From Chromera velia (Eukaryota; Sar; Chromeraceae), in assembly GCA_018398765.1 (NCBI GenBank), contig JAHBMJ010004587.1, positions 400-64,399 on the forward strand: DNA of 64,000 bases, in the 5' to 3' direction. Numbering within the stretch: position 1 is the stretch's first letter; every line of letters starts with the position of its first letter. Under the pieces are notes generated by a model. That model worked only from the letters and a program-made list of their open reading frames with translations, was not told the origin of the DNA and searched no databases. Positions 24,419-36,278 of the stretch are shown here, piece by piece. The position numbers and the translations under genes were made by a program.

Positions 24419-27400
24419 TCATTCCAGTACCAGAGTCTCCACCTTTTCCTCTCCGGACTCTGACTCTAATGCAGCACCCTCAGACGCCCTCACCTCTGAG
24501 GTGTCCTCTTTGCCCCCCCACAGCTTATCGTCGAAGTACGGCAAGATAGTCCCGTAGATCAGGTTCATCCCTGGGCCGTCAACCTCCAACCACTCCTCCC
24601 TGCTGAGGCCGTTGAACCAGGCAGGGAGGGTAAAATCTGTCGGGACCTTGTAGTACTCAGCAGGGAGGGAGTCCATCCCCCAGGTGGTTTGGAACCCCGC
24701 GGCCCGGGTCAGTCGGGGTGTTTTCTCCATGGCGTACGGCACGGGAGGCAGCAGCTTCTCCACCTTGTCGAGCTCTGGGAGGAGGAGCTCGGAGCCTGTG
24801 GTCTCAGCGAACCAGCGGAAGAGCGCGAACCAGACCCACAGGCGGTTCTGCATGTTCTCCCCCTTCACAAACCCGCCTTGAGCGGTTGTTCCTGCATGCA
24901 CACACACACACATACACACACACACACACACGTCGAATAACAATGAGGGAACTAGGATAATGACAGAGACAGATCGAGGAGCACACTGCCAAACGGACAC
25001 CAAGAGGCCACGTGGAAGCAATCGTTAGAAAGACAAAAACAAAGACACAGGACGATAAGCAGCAGGCGGGGAAGCAACTGAAGCAGGCACACACGCACGC
25101 ACGCAGGCAGGCAGGCAGGCAGGCAGGCAGGTATTCCAGGAGGCATACGGAGAGCTTTACTTTCATTCATGCAGACAGACAGATACGCCAGCAGGAAGAT
25201 AGTCAGCAGGCCTACAGGGCAAGGCAGGAAGGCGGGCAGGCAAGCAAGCAGACCACATGTGCATATCTGCGGCAACGTGGCACACGGCAACATGCTGCAC
25301 ACTGTGAAATGTGATCGATTCAACCCACCTGAGAGCACAGATTCTTTTGCGACAGAGCTCACCGACGCGCCCCCCCACGTGAGAAACTTTACAGATGGCT
25401 CAACGGATGGGTTCGCGCGAGACCATTCACGTGCACTCGAAGCGAAGGTGTCGCAAGAGCTGATGCACCCCATCCCACTCGAAAAGATGAGAATTTTCTT
25501 GAATGGGTGCACTACCTGATCTTCGTTCTTTCCAAAATTCGATGTGCATTGCTTCAGCCAGTTGGTCAGTGGCCGGGTGTACAGACGTTTTGCCCCCCCC
25601 CACAACTTCCATTCGCTGCCCACGTAATCAATTTTTCTTTCAAAAGGGGTCCAAACTTGTAGAATCAGGTCGATAGACGACGCGACTCTCTTCAGTGTGC
25701 TTCTGTCAAGTGTCCTGTCTGCACACTTGTCTACGGCTTCTTGGAATCTCTGGTTGATGTCTTTTTTCTTCAATGTCTCTTTGATCCAGTCGATCTCTCC
25801 CTCACTCATGTCATCAATTTCAGGGTCATACACGTCCTCAATGAAGTACAGAATACCCTTCAGGGCGGCCTTGAAACTGTCATGCTTTCCCAACCCCCTT
25901 TCACAATCCTTCTTCTTCCAGTCCTCTACGGTTCGCTGCATCACCTCCCGATCGTTTAACGCTCTCTGCCGGGCTGCCCTCCCCTCGTCCCCCAACAGAC
26001 CGTGACGAGAGAGGAGACGGGACAAAGGTCCGAGACGGATGCGGAGATAGGGACAGATTTTGTCTCCGGGGGCAGAGGGGAATATTTTTGCAAGGAATGC
26101 GTATGCTAGCTGTACTGTTCCCCCCCCGTTCTCATTCACATCAAGGATCAGCTTCTCGATCCCGTGATTCCTTGCTACTGCTGCCATGGAGTCCCATGCA
26201 TTCAACAAATTGGGGTAATCGTCGTGTTTCAGACTGAACGACCTGAGGGAAAGGACGCAATACTTTTGTTCCTCTTCACACCGAGTGCGTCCTATAAGAG
26301 TCCCCTTGGAGTCGAAAATGTGGGTGGCGTTGCTCGGTGGTATTTTTGGTTCTTCTTTTTCTTTTTTTTTGTCGTCTTGGGGGCTGCTCACGGCCCTCCC
26401 TTCTTCCCGCACTTCGAGGAGAGAAGGAGGGCGGAGAAAGCCGGATCGGGGGGGGAGAGATTGGGGAGGTGGCGCAAGTAATCTGTTGGGGAGTGTGTGG
26501 AGGAAGTCTGCGGCGGTGGTGTAATTTCGATACATTCCTTCTCGTCCCTCAATGATATCAAGGATGGAGTGCAACACTTCGCTTGCTTTCCCTCTCTTTT
26601 GTGCTTTCTCCACGTTGGGACAGTACTCGGTCTTTATTTTTGCCTTCCATTCAAGGTAAGCCACTTGATCAATAGACTCTCCATCCTCACCAACGATGGT
26701 GATGGCGGCAGGGAATCTGCCCGTCTTCAACTGCCCGATGTCCCCAAAGGCCGATGTGTGCCTCCCCCCAAAATTCATACCTAGGACGGCATTCGTACGG
26801 GTCCCGATCGGCTTGTGGGCTGCGGAGTCGAAAATTGAGGGCTTGACTGTGTTTTCAATCAGCCAGTCGAAAGCGGGTTGGCCTTCGATTTGCTTCACCT
26901 GGAGCTCTACTCTTTCTCCCCGATACGTCTCAAACATGGAGAGATAAGGGGTCTCTCCCAAGGGGGTGGCCACCCTCACCTTTGACAGCCAGTCCGTCCA
27001 CCTTCTGTTTTTGTAAACGAATTCAATCGTGAGAGTCAGGAAGAGGCCTCCTGTCTCTCCATTGAATATTTTGGCCGTCAGTCCCTCCAAGTGTTCGTCT
27101 CTGAGGGAAATTATAAGCTCGTTCACCTTGCTGGACACTTCCTGGATACCCACGGTGGCACCCTGTTCGGTGGGAATGGATTGCAGCACGGCCGCGAAGT
27201 TTCTTCCTGGAGGGGATTTCTCCCCGAAGACAGGGAATGGGTTGGCCTTGTTGACCTGGTTGGATGCTAGAGGGTTGTCCGAGAGGCCCCAGAAGGCATA
27301 GAACTCCTCCATCGTCTTCGAGAGGTCTCTGACGGTCTCGTACGCAACAGAAGCAGGCACTCTGTACTTCTCGTTGTAGCATCGGACTGCGGTCTCAAGA

Positions 27401-27606
27401 TCAATGTACTGTTCGTAAACACAGGGTGCTTCTATGGAAGGAGAAGCGACGGGGGGGATAGTGGGTGTCTCATGTTGCTGGCCTGCTTCTGCAGATCCTT
27501 CGGTCACAGAGGATTGAAGGAATGGTTCAGTACTGGCTTCTGCGGGACCAAACAGGAGGGCTGCACAGAGAAGAGTGCAGACAAGACCGTGTCGCATCGC
27601 GTGCAT
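24419..27606 (-). CDS. Secreted peptidase S41 (tail-specific protease-like) family protein
   Basis: Two exons, 25329-27606 and 24419-24891, join in phase 1 (donor GTGGGT, acceptor GCATGCAG), giving about 916 residues. A signal peptide follows the chosen ATG (HGLVCTLLCAALLFGPAEAS); an ATG three codons later is equally good. The N-terminal Cys pair (CVYEQY, VRCYNEKY) and following helices resemble the amino part of eukaryotic CPAF-like S41 peptidases. The core has the ILDVNENGGG strand-turn (about residue 485) and FSSGMGCISSCDTF (about residue 710), where S41 enzymes carry the nucleophilic Ser after the GG-containing strand. A charged, Pro-rich insertion (about 400-450) and a helical insertion (about 570-660) lengthen it. 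The C-terminal part is a beta-rich region ending in an acidic tail. Proteolysis of extracellular or vacuolar protein is the likely role. Catalytic residues are only partly visible, so an inactive homologue is possible. Confidence 0.7.
24899..24932. repeat. (CA)n microsatellite in the S41 gene intron
   Basis: The CA tract lies just upstream (on the gene strand) of the GCATGCAG acceptor of exon 2. Confidence 0.9.
25092..25131. repeat. (GCAG)n microsatellite in the S41 gene intron
   Basis: The tract is made of tandem GCAG units preceded by GCAC units. Related imperfect units continue to about 25250. Confidence 0.9.
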
Positions 27607-28343
27607 GTGCTCTCGCTTTTCTTGACGGCTCGGTGCGTGAACGCTACGAGGAAGAATCTCGGCGTGTGCAGACAAGATCGAACTGTGCTCCTCTTGACAG
27701 CTTTTCGCTGATCAAGCTATAGTCAACTGCACACAGACGAAAAGCACGTACAAGATTGTCTAGATAGGCAGCGCAGATTGATCTGGCAGACGCTTGTATT
27801 AATATATGTGTGCAAGTTGGACTCGGTTGCTGTCAGTCTGCATCATTCTCTGCAAGAAGCGCGAGAAGGTCAGACAAAAATTGTATCGGTGCGCGCCGGC
27901 ATGCATGCGTGCAGTACATATGCAGCATTATGCAGCGGATACATGCAATTTAAATGATTTTTTTTTTTTAATAACGCCCATGCATGCCCGTGCATGCAAT
28001 ACAAAAAAGGTCGAAATCGATACAGTCAAATTCAATGACTGCATGAAAGGGATCGACCTTTTCAAAGGGTAGAAGGGCCGAAGAAGTATATATAATAATA
28101 CATCACAAGGGGGAGAGAGATGCAAGTCATTGCAAGAAGACATGAAAGCAGCTGATCCACAATTTTTTCAGAATGCGCAAGCACTGAGAACCGACAGAGC
28201 TCGATCGTGTTTCTGAAACTAACAAACACCCCAGTGGGGCATGCGTTAAGTTCTGTCTCTGCTGTCAAAACTGAATCACAGCGGCCATTCATCTCAGGTC
28301 GCCTGTTTCCAAGCTGAAGCGCTGAGTGTGCTTGTTGCACCAC
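27607..28343. promoter_or_regulatory. Divergent promoter with GCATGC cluster
   Basis: This region lies between the S41-like gene and the giant receptor gene. Three GCATGC sites occur within 100 bp (about 27899-27908, 27981-27987 and 27991-27998). The first abuts a GCGCGCC block, as in the divergent promoter at 6374-7145. Further single GCATG/CATGC hexamers are scattered through the region, and a T9 tract lies at 27961. Transcription from both sides is inferred from gene orientation. Confidence 0.45.
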
Positions 28344-28874
28344 ATGATGCGCATTTTTCATTCAATCGCCCCACTCCTGGCGCTGTTTTGGGCACCTGGT
28401 GGCGTGATGGGATGGGAACCATTCAAGAAGGGGGGAACACTCCCCACGCGGCCCCAAATGCCCAAACTGAGGGCCGCAAAGGCGATCGAGAATGCGAGAT
28501 CAAAGGGAAAGCTCAAGGAGCGTAGACTTTCGGAAGAAGAGGAGGATGCACGTAGGAAAGTCAATCAGACGGTATTGGAACCATTTGTGGCATTTCAGGT
28601 GGAAGATGAGGTAGGTCTGCATGTGGTCTTTTGTAGTTCACAGCCCCAAAGCTCCATGTGCTCCCGAAGGTGTGGATTGATCATAGAACCAAATTCCCAC
28701 ACGATTGCCCTTGCTCTTTCCCTTTCCTTTTTTCTCTCTATATATCTGTCTTTTTTTTCTATTTTTTCCTCTCTGCCTCCCTCCGTCGAATTCGCCGATG
28801 CATTTTCACATGCAGGTAGTCTCTCTCCCTCTCTCACCCCTTTCTTTCTTTCTTTCTTTCTTTCGTTCGTTCGT

Positions 28875-28915
<41 letters not shown>

Positions 28916-31900
28916 TCTCTCGTTTTCCCCGACACAGGAAGAGGAAGATGGTGCTCTGGTGAGCATCCTCTTCGATGCCGACGATATCATGCGGACCTTC
29001 GACGCAGACGCAGTGCAGAACGTCATGGGGATCTCGTGTAATCCGGAGATTCGGGTCGCAGAGACACCCCCCATACCGTCGGGGCCAAACCGAAGTTTGA
29101 CAATTGGTCGATCTTCAGATAAGCGAGAGCAGTTTGCCGTAGTCATCGAACAGCCAGAAGAGCTCGACGACTTCGCAGACATTTTTGGTAACCCTGGGGG
29201 GGGTGATCCTCCGCAGGCCGGGGCTCTCGGAGAAAGACGCTTCCTTCTCTTGGGTGACGGAGAGTGGCGGTCTGGGTGCATCGTGGAGAAGGCACCACTC
29301 CCGCAGCAGGCTGGTGGGGAGGCTGGGGATGCAGCAGCATCTCTGATGATGGTGAAATTTGCAGTGGAGGTCCGTCAGACTGCGCCTGCAATTCGTTATC
29401 GACCGTTTGTTTTTTTATTCCCTCCCACGTTTTCGTGCCTGACATGCAGATAACGTTGGGTCAATTGGTTTCCGCTGTTGACCATCATTTTCTCCTGTTC
29501 TTTGTGCAATCATGTGTTTTCAGTTTGCATTTTTCATCAGTTTTCACATTTGTGGATATCTGAGCCTTCTTTTTTCCCGCCCTCTCATTCTTTCAGGTTG
29601 ACACAATCCTGTCTGTTGAATTCGAAGAGCGCGAGGTTGACGGGGGGCTCAAAAACATAGGATACTTTGTCTTCGAGGGGTTCGTCACTCACCAGCTCCG
29701 AGCACATAGAAATCTGGACTTCAGCTTTACAGTCCGACGCAACGTCACCGTGCCGGTCCATTCGAAAGAAATCCCCAACAGACGGAGACGACTCGCATGC
29801 AGCAGTGGCTTCGACTTTGTAAAAGACTACTTGGATGGCGAGTTGACGTGTGAAAAGAGAATCGACAGGGCATACGTGTGGAAATGGAACACCTGGGATG
29901 AGTACTCACGAATCACGAGGTATTCGATGTACGGGGACTCGATCGCCTGCGACCCTTGCTACATCGTTGTCACTGTCGACATGAATTTCAAGATGGAAAT
30001 AAAAAACTACTGGATAGCCTCGGTCAGCCAGGACTGGACGAAAAACAAGTGACCAAAGAGGGAATGGAGACAAAAGCAAGTATACGGCGTCTCCCTGTTC
30101 TACTTCCTCAGAAAACTGCTGGGCCGATTGACAGACTGCCCACTGCCTTCTTTCCGATCTGCCTGCTTGGATCTCTAATCCCCTGTTGGTCTTTGACTTT
30201 TTTTTCGCCACATTTGCTGTCTGCATGGTCATCAGCATGTGGTCACGAAGACCTTGTGCGCCTGGGTGCCTGAAAGCGCGCCTGAGTGATTGGAAGGATG
30301 GATGGATCGATGGATGGATGGATAGATAAATGACACAATAAGCCGTGGGAAGAGCTCGTCGGCCTGATTTCCTTCACGTCTTGACGTCAATTTCATCTCT
30401 TTGCTGCCTCCGTTCAGGCGTCTGCCTCAGTTCTGCCGACCATCTCTGGGGAGTTCATGATGGATCTCGCGAAGAACTCTCATCACTCGAGAGGAAGAAG
30501 ATAGAGCAGCTGCTCACATGGAAAATCTGGGAGAAAGCTCTTGTAGGAGCACAGACCATCGACGGCTTTGCGTGGGTTCCTACGACTGGGTTCTACGGCA
30601 CATACGCATTCGGGGTCAGTCGGATCTGAGGGAATTTTGAATGAAACCGTTTGAATATATAAAGTACGGGGCGTGCACTTGAATTGAACCCGATCCCCAG
30701 CCGAGAAGCTGGCGAACTTAGCAAGCCAGACAGACATGAAGACAATAGAAAAGAAGTGAAGCTTTGCATGCAGGCAGATCCGGAAGAAGAGCGAAACGAA
30801 AGATGTGAAAATGAAAATGCGGAGTAAAAAGGAGTAGGATGCATGAGCAAGGCGAGGGGAAAACGTGCCTTAGAAAAAGGGGCCGCAAGAGCTGGAGAGA
30901 GTCCCTGTTTCGCAGCATGTTGGTGCAAAATTCTCTGTATTTGCAGATCAATCTTAGTGTGGGTGCTGAGGCTTCTATTTACTTCAAGGATTCCCAGACT
31001 GGGAACAAGGCTTGGCCGTCTGCGCGTTTTCCCGATTCATTCCAAATGGGAGTGGACTTCAGGGTGACCAAAGAGTACGGAATCAAATTTGTGAACGAGA
31101 ATTGGTTCGATCTCACCTGGCACCCCATCTCAGAGACGCCCTACGAACGTATCGACTGGATCTCTGAGACGGGCCGAGGTGACCAGAAGACATTTGCAGA
31201 GCATTTCTCAACTGCTCTGAACTTCGACTTAGACGATGGAGACACAATCGTCTTGGAGTTCCTTCCTTACGTCAAACTCACTCTGTCGGTCCTCAGCGGG
31301 CTCACCGACCTCCAGCTTCAAGTTGGGCTCCCCTTAACCGGAGAGGCGACAATCGATGAGCCCTACAAGTATCCAGACCTCTACAAGGGGCTGCCGTCGG
31401 GCCTCAGTCCATCGGCGATGGTGGATGAAACGGTCAGGGTGCTCTATTTCAGGCTCGTACATTGACTTGCCGCATTACTTTCCTCTTGCTGTATATACCT
31501 CGTTTTTGCTCCAAGTGTTGTTGCACACTCGCCTCACCGGCAATTGCGTGCATGCTGTTTTGGATCACACCCGTTCCATCATCGCTTTAAGATAAAGGAA
31601 GGTTCTTGTCGTCTTTCACTCCCCTGATGTGGCACTGAGAAATTGTGTAATTCTGTCTCCCGTATCTTCTTTGGCCCCCCGAATCGGATACCCGCATGTT
31701 CATGCATGCAGGTGTGCATGTTCATCGACCACTACTACGGTTCCTGGACCGACCTCGGGGATCTCTATGCTCTGATCTCAGTGTTTGGCGTCAGGCATGA
31801 GACAATCCGCACTGAACAGTCGTTCAAAGTGACTGAGCCAGACGGCAGCACCCGCTACGGGGCGTCGTGGTCCTACCCCTTCTGTGTGGATCTCATTCAA

Positions 31901-32355
31901 GTCCCCGAATCGGTCAGTGTCCAGGCAGTTCTTTGTTTGTGACACACATACGTGACTAGTCACTTACATGTTGTATCCATTTGCCAACAAATGGAATACA
32001 GGACTGGTTTCTTTCGCATGACATCAGCAATTTAAAGAACCTCCACACGGGCTGGATAGCTTTGTCACTCACACATCTGGAGTTTTGGACTGTGGAATTT
32101 TATTTCGACAGGCGGACGCTCCTCTATATTTTTTTGTGTTTGTGGACAACCTCTTAACCGATGTCGTTCTACATGCAGGTCTTCTCTGAGGGCCGTATCG
32201 ACATTCAACTGGTCGACTACGATCAGTACGGGTGGGATGACCACGTGAAGCTGATCAAAATCGAGGGTTCTGAGGTGCCCTGCTGTGGCGTGGTAAAAGA
32301 GATGGTCAAAGAAAACATCAGATTCAAAATCTGCAGAGGGGCCAGCTGCAAAGGC
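28344..32355 (+). other. Giant gene, exons 1-7: signal peptide, unassigned region, C2-like end
   Basis: Exons: 28344-28610, 28938-29369, 29597-30048, 30431-30614, 30947-31432, 31712-31912 and 32179-32355. After the signal peptide there is a Lys/Arg-rich segment, then an acidic stretch and a beta-rich region with paired Cys and aromatic residues ([31 protein letters not shown]) that I do not recognise. Exon 7 ([20 protein letters not shown] followed by [10 protein letters not shown]) has the strand-Asp-x-Asp pattern of a C2 domain, but calcium binding is uncertain. The introns after exons 4, 5, 6 and 7 begin GTC. Confidence 0.6.
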
Positions 32356-35300
32356 GTCGGAGGTCTGTTTGACCATGCATGGATTGCAGAGACTAGCTCA
32401 CAGAACTGTTTTGCCCACAGTCTTGCGGTCTGAAACTTGAGATCCATTTCCTACCCGATTTGCCCTTCTCGTGCTGATTGAAACTCCCCCTTTACTGACG
32501 AAACTTCCTCGTGTAGATTGAAACAAAAATTGATGCGTCGCCAATGATGCAACGGCATGCAGGTAAATTGATCCAGGAGGGGGACCTTCGCCTGTTGGGT
32601 GCCAGAAGCAATCAGGATTACTGGAGCACGGAGACCCGATTCAGCGGCTGGTTGCAGATCTTTCTGGATGGTCAATGGAAGTCCGTCTGCGACTCTTGGT
32701 GGAACGAACCGGAGTCTCGAATCGCGTGCAGACAGATCTTTCCTGTCAGTGACTACTTCGACCAATCGGATGCATCGTACTCTGATTCAGGAACGAGTCC
32801 TTCCGGCTATGGTCCCTCTTTTAGGTTGACTGAGAGCTGCAGTGAGTCCAAGCAGCGACTGGAAGATTGCGATCATGAAAAGGCGAGCACATGCTCTCAG
32901 TCCAGGGACATTTGGGTTACCTGCAAAGGTGCGTCGAATTCTCTACTTCTTTCTCTTCTGTTTGTGTATGCATACAAAGTAATCAGGGTTCCCGGCATCA
33001 TCTCACTTGCACTGCCGAGCGCGATACTTAAGATACGCGCCCTGGAGCGTATGTGAAATCGGTTTCATTGAACAGTGGAAGAAACGAATCTTGGGCGTGA
33101 TTTTGAAATGGAGCTGTCCTGCGAATTTGTCTTCGTCAAAAAGACTGCCACTCTTCTGTACGGGGATGTATTTATGTACGCAGCTGCTCGTCGGGAGCCT
33201 TTCTGTATTGAGTTTCACGAATTCTCATGGGGATCGGGTAAGTACTACTCCCACCTGTACGGCTGGATGCGCACTGGATACCAGAACACGAGGTGGAGAA
33301 GCAGCGACGGAAAGATCTGGACCCCTGGTGGGTGGAGCGTGTCTGTTGACCACGGAGGAGGGTGGACGTCTGACACGTGGCAGAAAACGTCAGGGTCTGG
33401 TAGTGCCACTTGGTCGGAATCGAGTGGTGCATGCTCCGAGCTCTACACATGGGACGATTGGGTGAGTGAAAGTAGACTAGACTACGGGGAGTACAAAAAG
33501 CTAGCCCAGTTTTGAGCGGTACAAGACCATCAACCCTCCCACAAATTACCTCATCTGACAAGAAAGCATCCAAACAATCTTTCTGAGAAAATCGTGATTG
33601 AAAAGCACTTTCAACACAAAGCCAGCGACGTATGCTTTCATTGATGCACTCCGGCAACTTTCCTGCTGTCAATGTCTGCATGCAGGGATTCTATCACTTG
33701 AAGTACGGAGGCTTGAAGCTGATGGTGTGGGACGATGACTGGGATCCCGACACGTTGGTGGCCACATTTGACGTCGACTGGGAAGACTTTCAGCCCACAG
33801 GGGGCAGCCAGAGGTCCATGACGATCTCGTCAAGCAGCGCTGGGGGGTCGACACTAAAGATAAACTACTGTAGGGGGCAGGGTTGTGACTCATCTGGACA
33901 CGGTAGGCGTCGTCTGGATGCTGAACATCTGGAAAATCCCACAGAAGCACCATCAAACACGCAGCCTGATACTGCTGCACCCCCCCCGGAGCCTCTTTCC
34001 TCAGTCCTCCCAGATGAAAAGGCGGACAACGACAAGTCTGCACCAGTCTCCCCTCCTTCTCCGGAACCACCGAGCGTCACAGTGCAGCAGCCTGTGTCGG
34101 GTTTCGACGCTGCACTTCTGCCAGTCGGAACAGCACTACCAGAGGAGGAGCAGCTGAGAGAAGAAGCAAAGTCAAAGCGTGGTTCTCGGGAGCTGGCTGT
34201 CAGCCATATCGACGATGTTCATTCCTCAGGAGCCGTAAGCCTTTCTCATGAGAGAAGAAACCAGGCAGTTAGTGGAGTCATCACTGTCTGCGCTGCCGTT
34301 CCTTTTCACATTGGTCTCGCCTTTGAGGTCAAAATCATTTGGGGAGGAATCACAGCTGTAGGGATGGAGGTAGTTTCTGAAGTGGAGTTGTCCAAGTGGA
34401 GGACAAAAGCCATCAAACTATTTGCCACGTCAGAGACTGTATGCATCCCCATGTCCAGAAGAACGATCAAGCACCTCGAAGCAGGACTGGGGAAGCGATT
34501 TCTCGACGAATGCAAAGATATCGAGGACAACTGTAGTGAAGATGCGGTGTGCCTTGACGAGGCTGATGGGTTCTCCTGCTTGTGCCGTGATGGGTTCTCC
34601 GGAGATGGGATTACGTGCTCAAGTCAGCCGACCCTCTCTTTTAATACACCCCCTGTCCTTTCGCTTGTGAAAGTCTCTTTCGCTGCCTTTTCTGTACTGG
34701 CAAGAAGTTTTCGCCTATACAGCGAAGAGTGTGACTTAATCAATTTGTGCATTTGTGCAGATGTGAATGAGTGCGACAGTGGTGCACACAACTGCCACGC
34801 CAATGCCCGGTGTGTGGACACACACGGATCCTTCCTCTGCACCTGTCGGCGTGAATTGGGAGCATTCGGAGACAACGGCGTGACTTGCGGGAGCTGGGAA
34901 GGGCACCTTCAGCCATACGTTCTCGACTATCTTGGGGACATGCACACGGTCTGGGAGGAAAAACACAACCAGGTTGACGAAAGCCACCCCTGGGGCCCAA
35001 CGGTAAAGAAACACCTCGGCAAGCTGGTTGATTATCTGGATGATCTGATAACCCGCATTGGCGACGACACGCTCCCACTAGAGGTCAAGTATCCTTCTTC
35101 TTCGACTTTCGACATTGGTCTGCTTCACAAGACATGGGAAGTACTTCAACGAAAAGACTATTCCAACACAGGGGGGAGCCACTGGTTCTCTGACAATGAA
35201 CACGACCGGGCAAACGTGCGCCTAGAAAGTGTTTCTCAAGCATCGGGGCCCGATAAGCAGATTTGCTTTATCTATGCAGAAGACACAGGATCATTGGCTG

Positions 35301-36230
35301 ACTGGCTCAGCAATGCGAATGCGATCCCGACATTTATCAAGAAACTTCACAGCGAGGAATCGATCGGCTTGGGGCACGCGGGGTTCGTCAATCAGGCCAA
35401 CCACATGCGCCAGAGTATCTGGTCAAAGATGCAATTTCTTTGCAGCAATGCAGACTCCTATGTCTTTTCCGGTTACTCAAGAGGTGGAGGGATCATGCAG
35501 GCTTTCGCGGCGATCGTTGCAGAGTCCGGCGAGATTCCTCTGAGTAAAATGGAGCTCATAACTTATGGGTTTCCTCGTTGTCTGGGTGACAGGACTGCGA
35601 GCCAAACCTTCGTGCAGCAGTTGAAGCACAGTCGTGTGATCTTCATCGACGACGTTGTGCCCAGAGTTCCCGATGAGGACATGATCTCAGGAATCACACA
35701 GAGCTGGAACCTCCTGGAGCCAGATCAACAGGGATTCCTCCAGGCAGTGCTGGATGCTTTTGGCTACACGCACTTTGGTGACGTCCTGTGCCTCTTCTGT
35801 CAATATGCACTTCCAAACTCCGTGTCCTCGCTGAATGTTCCTTCAGGATTTGTTCTCGAGGAACAATTCTTCAGGGCGATTGGAGGACTCCTGCATCTGG
35901 AGTACAAACGAGCCTTCGGTCCGTCGGATTTTGCCAGCGCCTAAAGAAAAGAGTGCTATCCGTATCGTGTCTCTTCGATCTCCCCTTTATGACAGTGCAC
36001 ATGGGTTAAGCTCTCTGTGTGTTTTCTTGTCTGTCATATTTTGGTCCTCCTGTTTCATTTCTGCAGAAGTCAACGAGTGTGCTGTTGCGGACTGGGGCCT
36101 GGAGTCGTGTCGAAGCATTGGAAAAGGACTTCGATGTGTTGACACGCCAGGAAGCTTCGAGTGTGAATGCCCTCACCTGTTCCCCAAAGCGGATCAATGC
36201 TACAGTCAGTCAGTCAGTCAGTCAGTCAGT

Positions 36231-36278
<48 letters not shown>

